64,000 bases of DNA, taken from NCBI GenBank assembly GCA_030141605.1, contig JAQGDQ010000033.1:434001-498000 (forward strand), in the 5' to 3' direction. Below are positions 1-12,600 of the stretch, piece by piece; within the stretch, counting starts at the first letter, position 1; each line of letters begins with the position of its first letter. Under the pieces are notes generated by a model. It worked only from the letters and a program-made list of their open reading frames with translations, had not been told where the DNA came from and ran no database searches. A program made the translations under genes and the position numbers. The DNA comes from Tubiluchus corallicola. Its lineage: Eukaryota; Priapulida; Priapulimorpha; Priapulimorphida; Tubiluchidae.

Positions 1-361
1 TCGTGTTCTCTTTAAAACTGTTGAGACAGAAAACGCCCTAAACAGTAAAGAAAAATACGTCGTATAGTCTAAGTAGTCACGTAATGAAGTGGAACTTCTT
101 TTCCAAAAAAAATTTTAATGACACTAGCAAATTACTTTTAGAAAATTACCACACAGTTAGAAATAAAAATTTACTAAAAATTTGCTACTATAGTACTTCA
201 TTTCTTAGCACGTTGCTGTGTACGAAACATAAAATAAAATTAAAATTATAATGAAGATGCTCCAATTTCTAGTTCCTTTTTATTTATAAGAAAACTGTTT
301 AAAAATGCAGGATTTCGAACATAAGAGTAAAAAAGTTTCGGCTGTCAAAGGTGCGAATAAA

Positions 362-437
362 CTCACTCGACCGGGTTTTATTTCATTATTACGTTTACGC
401 CTCACTCGACTGGATTTTATTGCATTATTACGTTTAT
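362..437. repeat. 39-bp tandem duplication, two copies
   Basis: The block beginning CTCACTCGACCGGG at 362 recurs at 401 as CTCACTCGACTGGA. Both copies continue through a shared TTTTATT-CATTATTACGTTTA stretch. The copies differ at only a few bases. Confidence 0.7.
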
Positions 438-493
438 TTCGTAACATTGACGTTTCTGTTTCTCATTAGACTCCGATTCTCGTCTAATAAGAA

Positions 494-499
494 TTTATT
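494..499 (-). terminator. Candidate poly(A) signal of the LPP-like gene
   Basis: TTTATT on the plus strand reads AATAAA on the minus strand, about 157 nt past the TGA at 658-656. Other TTTATT hexamers lie near 375 and 430, so which one is used is unknown. Confidence 0.4.
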
Positions 500-534
500 T
501 CGAACTTAACCAATTTGCTGTAAGTACATGTTTG

Positions 535-603
535 AGAAAAACAAGCAATACAATAACGTCTACTTGTAACTATACTTGTGACTAAATTATTGCTTGTTTT
601 TCT
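535..603 (-). other. 16-bp perfect stem in the presumed 3' UTR
   Basis: AGAAAAACAAGCAATA at 535-550 is the exact reverse complement of TATTGCTTGTTTTTCT at 588-603, leaving a 37-nt loop. It lies between the stop codon and the candidate AATAAA, so it would be transcribed as a hairpin in the 3' UTR. Function unknown. Confidence 0.6.
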
Positions 604-655
604 ATTCATTTTTAATAAAGCCTTATTTTTTTGCTGTTATAATGACACTCACGTC

Positions 656-3600
656 TCAAGTTTTAGAAACCACAGTACTTTTAGTTACACATAAAATAAC
701 TTGGTCTAGATATATGCCTTGCCGGACAAATAGAATAAAAGCAATACAACAAACCAGGTAAACTGCAATGGCTGCACCAAGAAAAAACCCGACAAACACA
801 TCAGCTGGAAAATTCCTGTAATCCTGTAGTCGAGAGACGCCAGCAAATAAAGATAAACTGATCAGACCAAACACTAGTATCGGTTGCATTAGACGAACGT
901 AACACAAAGACGTGATAAAATGTACGTAAATCTGAAATAAATAAAAAGTCTCTTTTGACGAGTTTTGAGGCAGCCGGCTCGGTTGTGTTTACTCACCGTC
1001 AGCATACATCCAGTGCCTGCTTGACATATAATTTACAACAGAACTATGGTGATAATCTATAACAGAACGGTCAAAAGTTATTTTGCTGGTTTAGCTATCG
1101 GTTATTTATGAAATCAGTTGCTTAGTGTATTCATATTAAAGGAATTTAAAATCTCTTCGTTATTATTGTTAGAACAATCAACACCAACATTATCGTCTTG
1201 ATTGTCATCATCGTTGTCACTATCATGATTGCTTTCAGTATTGCAATCACCGTGATCACCATTACATCAGCAACAATATCAAAATTATAATTTAAATTGT
1301 TACTCAGATTACTAGCAATATTTCAACCCTAGAAGGAAGCAAAAAACAATGGAAAAGGAAAGCTAAAAGTTTCTCTATTGAGTGTTCGTTTAGCACTTAC
1401 AAAAATAATGCATCATACCACACCGTTAACTGTTTACAATTTCGCGGACATAAAAAGTAAAAATGCCGAAAAAGAACTTACCGCTGCGTAAACCATACTA
1501 TACATTGAAAAGGAAGCATAGAACGAAGGAAACGACATACTGAAAAAAGAGACGATTGGCAAATAATTATATCCAATCGATTTGAATTGAATTTTTAATT
1601 AAATAAAATTAGAAAGCCGCTGCAAAGAATACACAGACAACTCCTACACGCTTAATTCACATAATGATAAATATAGTTCATATTAACCTATCCGTGACAC
1701 TTTAACTTAACTGTTTTCTAACGATCCTATAGGTGGTAAAAGCAGCTACAATGGGTTGTTTTGTTAAACATTATATCATTTTCTTGTTTTTCTTACCGAG
1801 CATCTCTGAGTAATGTATCATTTTCTGGAATCTTATACAGGCAAATGTCTTCTTCTGCCATGCCTTCTCCATACATAGCCTTACAATTATCAATGTCTGG
1901 ATCACAAAGATCTAGCCAATATGGACGCAGACGACCAATTGTGATCTTTAGCACATCAGTGAATATCCAAGTTAGAGATAATCCCAATAAAAACATTCCT
2001 GTACAAATAATAATAAAAAGAAATCAAGCATAAACGACTACGGCGTTGACAATAATCATTAAAGGGACAACATTTCTTCACTATGTATTGTAAATAGTTT
2101 AGAAACTTTTAAAAAGCCTAAGATGGAGGGTCTTGGATATATTGTAGCTGGGCAACCATCTATGATAAACCCTTTTCTCGTCATAACATGTACAACAAAG
2201 AGAGATAATACAGAAATGAAATAATTTGCCAAATATCTATAAAATTCATTTATAGGTCTTCATTTATAAAAAAATAAAACAAAAACTGTAGTAACCATTT
2301 GCATAATAGCTCATAATTATCCTCGTTTTCAGTAATTCTAAAATTTATTATATGCTACCGGAATTTTCTGAAAACAGCGTATTTACTTAACAAATTATTT
2401 TCACAAGTGATTTTATGTATAATATCTTTCTGAAGTAATTATTACAAAAACACAACAATACAAACCTATGTTTCTAAAAATGCGTCGTAAAGGCTGTGGA
2501 AGTTTACAAGATGGCGCACAAGCGACGATCGTCCTTGATGGTGATTTTGAGAAAAACAGGAAGAACAACTCCCCTATAAAAATCTAAGTGAAAAAATGAC
2601 ATTATTGATAGTTGTTAATTAAAATTTATGATAATTAATACGCTTCGGAAACTGCGCATTCCTAAATTTTCAGTTCAGATTGCCTAAAATTAAATAACAT
2701 GATATGCAATCTCAAAACTTATTGATGGCGCAGAAGAATGTGCCGAAGTTTAGATTACAATAATATTAGAAGTAAGTGCTCTACAAAGTTGAAATTTCAC
2801 AGATTAATACTACGATACATTAGCTTTAGGCTGCGAAAGCTGCAACCAACTTTTAGTAATTTTACGTTATGGCCGAAAATCTTTTGCGTTTTAGAACTTT
2901 AAATGTCGGAACAATGTGAGTTAATCATCCATTGAAATATAGCCACGTCTTCGTATTTAAAACACTGAATAGTCAATAGGCCTACATAGCAGCAAAACAA
3001 TGAAGGAATCAACCAGTTTACATCATAGTCTTCGTCACCGAAATAGATAAAGATTTGTTTGCAAGAAAATGGAACTTAATCCTATGAAGTGCGGTATCTG
3101 GAATGTAGATACCCTGATGTAAAAACCCTGAAGACAAAAATTTGTGAGTGCTGGGACCAAATACAGCTTTAAAAAATAATAAACTCTGTCGGTTGCTGGA
3201 AAAAACACTGTCTAGTTTGCAGTGAAAATGCTAGACAGGTATATGCAAATGCTAGTTGTTGATTGACCACAATGTCATTATGCCAGCTTGTTGCCAATGA
3301 TTATTTTTGTTACAACGTGTATTGCCATTACTAATCTCACGTTTTTCGGATATCTACCGACGCTATAACAAGTCTACAAGATCATGTGAATGTTCCTCGC
3401 AGTAACTTTATAAACCCCGGTAAAACTCTGAAAGTTACCTCGTAGGTAATGGACATGGAAAACAATTTATACTAAGTGGCACTAAGAGTACTAAAAGAAC
3501 CAAAATACATGACCGATTTAAATTCACTCACCAAAACAACAGGCAGAAGAAAGCCCGCTAAATAAAGTGCTAACTCAGGAATGTAAATGTTGGAATTTTT

Positions 3601-4380
3601 TGGATCAACATATGGATGATTCAATGAGGAATCTTCGCACGCAAATGTTTGCTCCGTAACATTAAACTTATCTGTAAATCTGAAATGAATTTAAAAGATT
3701 AAAACCCCAAACAACACTGTCTTTTAGTAAAAAATGAAATATTTGACACTATTTTTAAATATTTCTACTTCACGAACATCATCAAGGCTTAGGAAAAGAA
3801 TGCCAGTTCTATCTGGCTTTGGTTTGTCTTGAGCATGTTATAATGCATCTAACATATCTTTGTATTTAGCGAGCAAATGTTTTAATTTTTCCATTCTTGA
3901 TTCTCAGTCATTTTCTCAACGATTCTAAACTTGTAATCACAAGTTGCTTAACAGTTAACAGCAAGCGAGTTTGTAATGTTTGATGCATTCCGAGGCCACG
4001 GTACGTGCTTTATGACCTCATAAAAGTTCTAGTTTATGTAAATATCTCCCGGTTTCATTGTATTCGTATGTTTTAGCTAAAATTTGTTACCTTAGAAAAC
4101 AGCTAAGTACCCAGAGCCCAGCTAACAACAAAAACTCGAAGATAAACACTGATATTAGGTAAGGATTCACTGTAGTGTTGTTGTTATAATCGTCGCTGTC
4201 ATGTTCGCTGTTTTCATCAAACTGTCCAAAATGTTGTTCAGGTTGACGTGACAACGAGTCTGACTTTCCATAAGCAGGCTCAACCCTCTGGCTCATAGGA
4301 GCACCCATTTCTTGAAGAGTAAATGTGCCCGGTTGAGTTGCATTGCTTCTTTTATTTTCGTTGTAATAAGCCCGATTCAT
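656..4380 (-). CDS. LPP/PAP2-family membrane protein, probable pseudophosphatase (6 coding exons)
   Basis: Coding exons in transcript order are 4380-4091, 3679-3532, 2583-2466, 1998-1797, 1539-1482 and 931-656. All junctions are GT-AG and the phases agree throughout (1092 nt, 363 residues). The family comprises multi-pass lipid phosphate phosphatases. Residues 1-70 form a polar N-terminal tail, a membrane segment follows at about 73-94, and an NVT glycosylation sequon sits near 103 in the first loop. The C1 motif K203-x6-R210-P211 is intact and is followed by a CDPD motif. C2, normally PSGH, reads P257-S-F-Y260. C3 has the SR pair (305-306) and D316, but F313 replaces the nucleophilic histidine. 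Both catalytic histidines are therefore gone and hydrolysis is unlikely. PLPPR proteins are also inactive relatives but, as I recall them, they lose C1 and keep these histidines. Family call is firm; loss of activity is inferred. Confidence 0.87.
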
Positions 4381-4392
4381 CTGTGAAAATGT
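4381..4392 (-). promoter_or_regulatory. Splice acceptor abutting the start codon
   Basis: Reading the minus strand, CATTTTCACAG ends immediately before the ATG at 4380-4378. The start codon is therefore the first triplet of its exon, and at least one upstream 5' exon, non-coding or coding, must exist. I could not locate that exon; the transcription start is not identified. Confidence 0.6.
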
Positions 4393-4771
4393 AATTTATT
4401 ATGAGTTCATTTGAAAGTATTCATTCGTTTATTTACATGCTCGCACATTCTAGCATATGTTTAACTGTTGAATAATCGTTATATTTATTTCACCACTTGT
4501 TTCTATATTCATTCTTTCTTGTTCAATCATATATTTAGTCCCTTTTCAGGATATGTTCAACCATACATTCTGTCACTAAATCACTTGTTTACTTTCTCGG
4601 TAATATATTTGATCAACCTTCTGTTTGCTAATTCATTTAATATTCCTTTATTCGCTTCTTTTCGATTCATTCATTTAGTAATTTATTACTCATTTGTTGT
4701 TTAGTTTGTTTGTCCATTCGTTTCGTCGTTTGTTCATTCATTTGTAGGTACAGGTTTTCATTTATTGGCTG

Positions 4772-5062
4772 ACTCATTCATTCATTCATTCATTTATTCA
4801 GTCATTCATTCATTCATTCATTCATTCATTCATTCATTCATTCATTCATTCATTCATTCATTCATTCATTCATTCATTCATTCATTCATTCATTCATTCA
4901 TTCATTCACTCATTCATTTATTCATTCATTCATTCATTCATTCATTCATTCATTCATTCATTCATTCATTCATTCATTCATTCATTCATTCATTCATTCA
5001 TTCATTCATTCGCTCGTTCGTTCGTTCATTCATTCATTCATTCATTCATTCATTCATTAACT
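4772..5062. repeat. (ATTC)n tetranucleotide array
   Basis: Nearly pure TTCA/ATTC repeats over about 290 bp, with a few ATTT, ACTC and CGTT variants near 4910 and 5011-5026. Degenerate ATTC-rich sequence extends left to about 4405 and right to about 5105. The long His-Ser-Phe-Ile frames across it come from the repeat and are not a protein. Confidence 0.95.
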
Positions 5063-6849
5063 TACTTATTCATTCACTTACTTATGCATTCATACATCAA
5101 TTTATTCAGTCAGTGCTGTTTCGTATAAATAAACTTGCCAAACTGCTAAGTGATTTTAACCTATTCTGTCTAAAGCACATCTTTATAAAACAAGTCATTA
5201 AAATAATATTTAATCAATTTATTTTTGGTCTGTATTAATTTTTTATAACGAGATTCCTATCAACAGATTTTGAGAACAACTTTTTGTAAAAAACTGCCAA
5301 ATGTGGCCAATATAAGACATTATGACATCTGTACTCAGGGTACCTCAACATTTTTGGCAAATACAGAAATCATACATTAAACGAACATACAGAAGGCATA
5401 TCGATAAAGGAAATATAAAAATAAAAACCCCTCACCTTTGTAGAAATAGCAAAATACGGCAATGGAAAACTTGGTTGATACGACAACAGAACCACCTTGA
5501 CTACTTCGTATAACTCGCACTTTTGTATACTGATTCACCATACTGTCTAAGGCAAAGCAAGTTTACACGGAGGCGTGGTGCGTAAACAGCAAACCAAAGT
5601 CCAGTATGCAGAATATCCATACCATACCTGCATAAAGCAGCGCAAACATGCTACGTCCTTATTAAATGATAATAAATAAAGTATTATTGATTTTTGTAGA
5701 AAGTAATTTTGTAGTTTATTTAGTGACATCAGTCGGTGTTGTTTACATTAGTTTATTTTGTTATCAGAATCAAGAAAGCGATTCAGCGAATTTGTAAGCA
5801 GTTTTACCTATCAATAATTCTACCAGCAATATAAGCCTGTATTGCATACTATATTACATAATTACATCAACTTTAGGACAATTTGAAAAATGTGCTGTTT
5901 TTACTTGCCAAAGCAATAACTGCAGAAGCTTAAAATCTGTAAACATTGTTAATCGTATCTAACTTAACCATTATTCTTAATTTTCCCCTTATTATTCCTT
6001 ATAAGAAGTAGTTATGTGTCATTCTATGAGCATAAAAAGAGTCATAGTAAAACACTATTGCAATTACTGTTCGGAAACTTTAAGTTACTGTGAGAAACTT
6101 GAAATTATTTCCTTCTGAGAGAAAACAGGCTTGTGATAGACCATTTTTTATCATATTAACTGCACATTTACACGGTTTGATAACGGCCGGTCTTACGAAC
6201 AAAAACGGATATTTCTTAAAATCGTCAATATGCGATCACGAAAAAACGATAAACTGCCTCCTAGAGACTATCCTTTTATATTACTGGTAATTTATAATAC
6301 TAATCTGTTTATTTATTAGCAACTAATGAACAAAAACAAGAGACAATCAGCCAACTCAATTAATTCTGTTGCAGTCTTTATCACGTAAAATTATACATAT
6401 GTAAATGTAAATGTGAAGATATAACTTTCTTTATCAATTTGTGTATTATGCACAAACTTGAATTGCGTGTAAAAATTTCTGAATTTTAAAGTGCTTTTTA
6501 CTTAGTAACATCGCTTCATCAATGTTTTTAATTATGTACAATTTGTACAATGTAAATTTACTAACAATGTATTATAAAACATCAGTCCAGAAACTGAACA
6601 TACACAATTATTAATATGTATTGTGATTTTATTACTGTACATTTTGGTATATTTTATTACAATAAAGTTGTTATATATATTCGTTGTTTTTGTACCCCAT
6701 AACAAAAGGCAACATTTGCATGTATAGATCGATTATGCGGTTATGCTCGATTATAGTACGATTATACATATACTTTGTGTGGAAGCCTTGTATGCCTCGT
6801 GTGTGTCGCCTGAAAGCATGAGGGGCTCGATCGGAGCAGAGCGAACTGA
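5063..6849. other. AT-rich intergenic sequence, no gene seen
   Basis: Only short unsupported frames occur, with no recognisable domain, RNA gene or element. The unmapped upstream exon and promoter of the LPP-like gene could lie here. Confidence 0.4.
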
Positions 6850-7119
6850 ATGGCCTTTGCAATTGAGGGGATCGCTGTAAATCGCATCTACGATGAATAT
6901 ATTAGAGCTGCCCAGAAGGAGGCTGTGGAGGCTAAAATGGTCCAAGAACTACATTTTAAATACAAACTTATCAGACATTTGTATGATGTGTTAGAAGATC
7001 ACGAGTTCGACTCTGATTTCTTCGAGGCTCGGTCATTTCCCTCAAGATTGCAGGCTGTGCGACACGCACGAAGTTTTCACACTAAATATCGGGGACAAGA
7101 CAGATCCTGTACTGTTTAG
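6850..7119 (+). CDS. Unrecognised small open frame, 89 residues
   Basis: The frame begins MAFAIEGIAVNRIYDEYIR and ends SCTV. An in-frame TGA at 6847-6849 directly precedes the ATG, so this is the first possible start unless the frame is a downstream exon. The sequence is charged and looks helical, with even codon use and no low-complexity bias, unlike the surrounding AT-rich shadow frames. It has no signal peptide or membrane segment. I do not recognise the family. It could be a small gene, the last exon of a larger gene, or chance. The region around it is gene-poor, and the KCTD-like gene starts 1.2 kb downstream on the same strand. Confidence 0.3.
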   Translation: MAFAIEGIAVNRIYDEYIRAAQKEAVEAKMVQELHFKYKLIRHLYDVLEDHEFDSDFFEARSFPSRLQAVRHARSFHTKYRGQDRSCTV

Positions 7120-7573
7120 CCAATACACTGATGTAATAAATTGTTCTCAACTGTACGCCCTAGTAAAAGCTAATCTTACACGCCGTACCTATATCAGGAA
7201 AGAATGCACGATTTTAAATTGTACCAATGCCATTCGACAAAGTATGAATTTAAAAAGCAATTGATCCACAATCACTAGTCGATTATTTATCTTGCAAGAA
7301 ATTAGCAACATCTTTTTTGTGAGTTCCACAAAAACTACTGCCCTGTGAAATAAGACTTATACGATGTGTTCAAAGGAGAAGTTGTCTATTGCGCGCTGTC
7401 GAAGCGCAATATCGTCTCAAAATTAGACGTTCGACCAACGTGTGGAGCATTTTTTAAACTTTGTATGCAACCACTTACAAGTCAGATTTTGACAAATTTG
7501 GCTAATTAGGCAAAAAACAAAACGGATTAAATGTCAGACAAGAAACAACCAATCAGTCAGCAGTAGGTAATTT

Positions 7574-7611
7574 TATATATATATTATATATATTATATAT
7601 ATATATATTAA
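7574..7611. repeat. (TA)n array
   Basis: Alternating TA/AT tract interrupted by TATTATA steps. Confidence 0.85.
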
Positions 7612-8351
7612 TTCTTTATTTGTCATTAAAATGGTTCACTCATTATAATAAAATTGAGTAAGCCTCCGCGTAATGTTAAAATAACCACACTGTTCAAGAC
7701 AAATGCGTCCAGTGCATACTGAAAAAACTAAAGTGCAAAACTATATACAATAAATGAACATATTTACAAACACCATATTAAAATATTTTTACAAAACAAT
7801 ATTACAAAAGTACATTAAATTTTACATGACATATTTTACACTATATGTACATTTGACATGACACAATTAACAGAAGCATGCTTTACATTACATAAATTTC
7901 ACTCATTACATTTACACTATTTATATAAATTGCAATACTGCAAACCTGAAGTGTTTAGCTAGTTTTAGTTGCTTGCGCATGTTAAATAAAAATCCGTTCA
8001 AGCCATCACAATGTTCGTACATACAAAACTGCGTTCGCATAAATGAAACTGAAATAGTATACATGTTGTTGAATATCATAATACTATGAAATGCAATAAG
8101 TGTATTTTCGACTATATTAATGTTTACGTTTTTCCTGCTGACACAATCTATTACAAACCATTCACTTTCCTATTATTCAAGCACACGCCTTGACCCTTCA
8201 GCTGCTTCACCCTTTATGTGCTAAAAGACTTTGCACCTCTATGCATAGTCTTGTTTCTTATCTGTTGAATAGGTCAATGTCTTCTGCGTATGTAGTTGTA
8301 ATCAACTGTATTTGTAAAGGCACGTAGTTTTGTGGTGATCTTAAAACTAAA
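7612..8351. other. AT-rich 5' flank of the KCTD-like gene
   Basis: No coding exon or clear core promoter was recognised. The sequence just before the ATG has no obvious TATA box. Confidence 0.35.
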
Positions 8352-9643
8352 ATGATGGGCATCACTAGAGTTAAATCAATTGAGGAGTCTCCAAATAAAA
8401 AGGTAAGGTTGATAACTAAAATGTTTATCAAACTTTAAATGAGCTGATTACGGTTTGTATGCTGAGAAACGTTCAAAATGTTTCTTAGCAACTAGTATCC
8501 AGATGTACTAGATGCATCTAGGTGCCTAACACGTAATTGTCCTATTTTAAATAAACGCGTAGCAGAATATAAAGTAATCTTAATTGTTTGTTTAAAATTT
8601 CATTTGGTTAGTAACATTAAGCGCTAATTCATTACCATGAGACTGGTAAACTGTCCAGTTTCTAATCATGAAACGTCTTGAGTCAAGGAAAATCATAAAT
8701 TACCAAAACTTAATGTCAGTTTTCTAATTTAAATTACATTATAAATCTTTACTAATGTTGATCTTCGCAGTTGAAAAGAGATGATGTAGACGTGGCGACT
8801 ATATAATTCTATATATATTTTCTATAATTTTCAAAGTAATTATTCAAAGTACCATTATTAGCAATATAAGGATATTATAGTGCTTCGTTGTTGAGATTAA
8901 TTTTATAAATTTTCTTTTTCTTGGTTATTATTTATATAAAAATAATGGTACTGATTTGAACTAAAACGCTACAACAGCCTTAAAGATTACTGTTACTGAT
9001 GGAGTGCTGTCATTGCCACTATCGCTGCTGCTACTAAATACAAAGTAAATGACTAAAATCTATAATGATTAATCATAAAACTGCTTCATTATTGTGCGTT
9101 ACTAATAATTATTGCTATAGTGCCAGCACATCTAGATTATCAAATATTTTCTGAACAATTTCATTTCAGCTCCCGACGGTTATAGAACTCAATGTTGGTG
9201 GCTCACTCTACACGACGAGATTATGCACCTTACGCAAATATCCCGATTCTCTACTTGCGGCTATGTTTTCGGGAAAGTATAAGTTAGACCGGGATGAGGC
9301 ATATCGGATATTTATCGACAGAGATGGGACGCATTTTGGATACATATTAAATTGGTTACGAGATGACGACTTACCGCCACCTAGCGTCTTAGATCACGTT
9401 ATGAGGGAAGCCAGATTTTACGGCTTGCAGGCGCTCGTGAACATACTGAACAATTATCCAATGCTGTTAGTAGATGGCGTAACATCCCACACTACGTTTT
9501 ACAATAGTATAAAAAAGTGTAGAGAAAGGGAAGATACCATGAAGAGATGCATTCTAATTTTATCTTGCATCGTAGTCGCCATATTGTTCAGTGGTGTTGG
9601 TTATGGTTTTGTAAATTTCAGGAAGCTGATGTTTGAACAATGA
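8352..9643 (+). CDS. KCTD-type BTB/POZ protein with C-terminal membrane anchor (2 exons)
   Basis: Exon 1 (8352-8402) encodes 17 residues starting MMGITRVKS and ends AAAAAG|GTAAGG. Exon 2 (9170-9643) follows TTTCAG; both junctions are phase 0 and the product is 174 residues. Residues about 20-112 form a T1-type BTB domain: VIELNVGGSLYTT, then KYPDSLLAAMFSG, then IDRDGTHFGYILNWLR, then EARFYGLQALVNIL. In KCTD proteins this domain oligomerises and often recruits Cullin-3. Residues about 144-167 (starting CILILSCIVVAILF) form one strongly hydrophobic segment, leaving a 7-residue tail. This predicts a tail-anchored protein with the BTB domain in the cytosol. KCTD proteins are normally soluble, so the anchor is unusual. 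The second ATG at 8355 could also serve as start. Orthology to a particular KCTD is not assigned. Confidence 0.85.
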
Positions 9644-12600
9644 ATTGCATTGCAGCTTGCAAACTCGTCGTATTAATGATATTCTGTACCCATATGCAGG
9701 AACAGCTATCGTTTCACACAGAAATGAAACAATACTAGTCTGTGAAGATATAAAGTTAAAGAAACGAAACAACACCAAGGGATTCCTTTTTCTCAACAGT
9801 TAACGAAAAAACTGTTTGAGCAATATTTCTAAAACGGCGCTGTCACGGTTTCCTGCTGTTTGTAACAGAGTGTTTTATTAATCCATTGGAAAGATCATTA
9901 GCTTCGTTATTATTCTTTATATTAACTGATTGAAAATATAAACTCAATGTAATAATCCTTCGTAGAGAATGGAATCTCAGGCATAGATGGTCAGTGTTGT
10001 GACCCAAAAAAGAATCAAGTTAAAATAATCATGCTTACCTACATATACAAATTGTTTCATTAACATTGCATAGAAAATGCAACTTTTACGTGTTGTGTCA
10101 CTCCGGATCTACCTTATGAACAACACGCGTAACCTGTGGAATGCAGTTGATTGCGTATAGAGGCGTTATGCAATCAGGTATTTGGCTAATATTAGATGCT
10201 TTGCAGGTATTAGCGGAATTCGCTAATGAAAATTCTATGCAGTTGTCAGGTTGTAATGTGCTGTATATGTGCCTATTTATAGGAAACAAACACCAAAACA
10301 GCAATACAGTGGTTATGTTTGTACACACTTGAAAATAAAACTATTTTAGAACACCTTTTTATGTCATATTTTTTTCGATTTCAGACCATGATGCAAAACT
10401 CTTCATGTGTGTATAGAATGGCATTGCACGTACACGTAACATTTCATAATTATAGCATCAAGTTAATTAGTGAAAAACAGAGAAATATTTTTGTCCAGAG
10501 AAAAATGATCAAAATAAGTAAGTTCCTAGATGTTTTAAAATGTTGGGAAACGCCGATTAGAAAAAAGGTTTATAAATGTAGCGTATACAAATATTCACCA
10601 TTGCACTAATATTAAACATCGTTCCTGAAATTTTTGTTGTCAGTATGACTAACAATTATTTTTGCATGGTTTCCTCCTATATTGACAGTATAAAGCAATT
10701 AACACTTGTTTTTCTTTTCAATTAATAAGAAGACAGAAAGACGCGCTTGCGCTTAAATTATGTTCTATTTTTATTCTTACCAAAACTGAGATTTTTTAAA
10801 AAATAATGAATCAGAATTGCTGCGTATCACAAAGGACAAAAATTTATTCTAATGTCCCTAGTACATTATCTGGTAAATGTAGTACCAATATATAAAAAGC
10901 GATTGATTCACTCAATGGCTTCATCCACACATAAAAATGCGACTTTCTGCTAATATTCCTGGCAAATCACCTTCGCACAATTATCTACCTGCAATAACTT
11001 CACTAACCTCAGCAAAACTCACTGAGAAATTTGACTGAGTTTACGATTGCGGATAATTATTTAGAAATTTCATTGAAAGATGTCGTTTAAACACAATAAA
11101 ACGTACAAAGCCACTAGCTGGTTAAAGTAATAATATGTAAATTCAGCGCATAATTACGTACAAGCTTAAACCCGTGTAACTGCCACTAGTGTCGATTAAG
11201 TCATGTTTATGATTATGGAAATGAACCATGATCGCCGTAATTAAATATTTCTATTAGAATGCAAATTTGACATGGTTGCGGCCCAAGAATGGTGATTGCA
11301 GGTACAAGTAAAACAAGAAACGAACACTGTGCGCTAATGTTTATTAATCATTCATTCGATCGTTCGTTCATTCGTCCATTTATCATTCATTTATTAATCC
11401 ATTCATTCAGTCAGTTAGTTAGTCAGTCAGCCAGCTAGCCAATCGGCATTCAGTCAGCCAGTTAGCTAGTGGGGCAGTCAGTCAGGGAGTGAGTGAGTGA
11501 GTGACTGCACGAGTGACTGAGTGAGTGAGTGAATGTGTGAGAGTGTGTGAGTCAGTCAGCCAGGCAATCAATCAGTCAGTTCACAACAACGTTTGCAGTT
11601 AGTAATCGTGAGTCAATTGATCATGATTCAGACAGTCAAAATAGCAGCCAACGAGAGATGCGCAATAGTGTGTAGTTAAAATTAAGTTTTATTTTGTTAT
11701 GCACCAGTTATTATTTGCAGCCATATAGTTTTCTACAATTTCTGTCTATCAATTAGGCAATGCTGCTGGTAATTCAGGAATCAAAACGTTGTATAACAGT
11801 GATTGTATGAGTATTGAATGTGTTGCTTCGAATCATGACAAAGGAATTCTTAATAATTATAGAAACTAATATTGCATATAAGAAACCAAGCCTGGGAGTT
11901 TTCAGCATGGGTCACTGACCTCTCTTTCGCAGTTGCCACAAGTTATGTAGCCTCTTAATTAACCAAAACATTAATTATTGTCTGTAGCAAAGCCACCTTT
12001 AGTGTTCTCTGTTTCAATTCTGAGTAGGTAATGCTGAGATAATCCAAGGGGATAATCGGACTACCGTTGAAAGCGGTGATACCTTCTAATATGTGCATGC
12101 AGCATGCCCAAGAGCAAACTGTTCTATTGTTTCTACTGTGCTGCCACGTGGCGTAATGAAAATAATTCAACAATGGAGTTGAACGAATCCACCTGTGTTG
12201 TGGCCTACTTCCGGGTTGCCTGTTGTTCTTAAGTATTGGGTGAACCTATACGTACCTCACTGAGGCACGTGCTAACTTGCACAATAGACAATTTAACATA
12301 ACTGTGATATCTCTCCTTGTGCAACTAAAGTGGGCCCTTTTAAATGATGACACAGTAATCCTGTGTCGACGTCTGCGATACCGAAAAATACTGCTAGTGG
12401 AATTGAAATCACTACAGAATCCATCAGGCGATCACTTATCATTTTTATTAAGTTTATGAATGATCGCCTTGCGTCGAGCTTAACAGTAATGTTTGTTTGT
12501 GACCTGGCATGATCAAAAGAACCAGTTTGACTTTATAGCAGTTGCGGATTTGAGTAACTAGAGAGCCGAGCCGGGACTAGGAAGTCTTTAAAAGCCTAAA

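Larger units (their letters stand above)
1..655. other. 3' flank of the LPP-like gene, no coding feature
   Basis: AT-rich sequence downstream of the stop codon of the minus-strand phosphatase-like gene. It holds a two-copy 39-bp tandem repeat, a hairpin and a candidate poly(A) signal, each listed separately. I see no other gene. Confidence 0.5.

Noticed and set aside
4765-5238. 157-residue frame rich in His-Ser-Phe-Ile
   Set aside because: Direct translation of the ATTC array; the same pattern appears on the minus strand at 30.3-30.9 kb.
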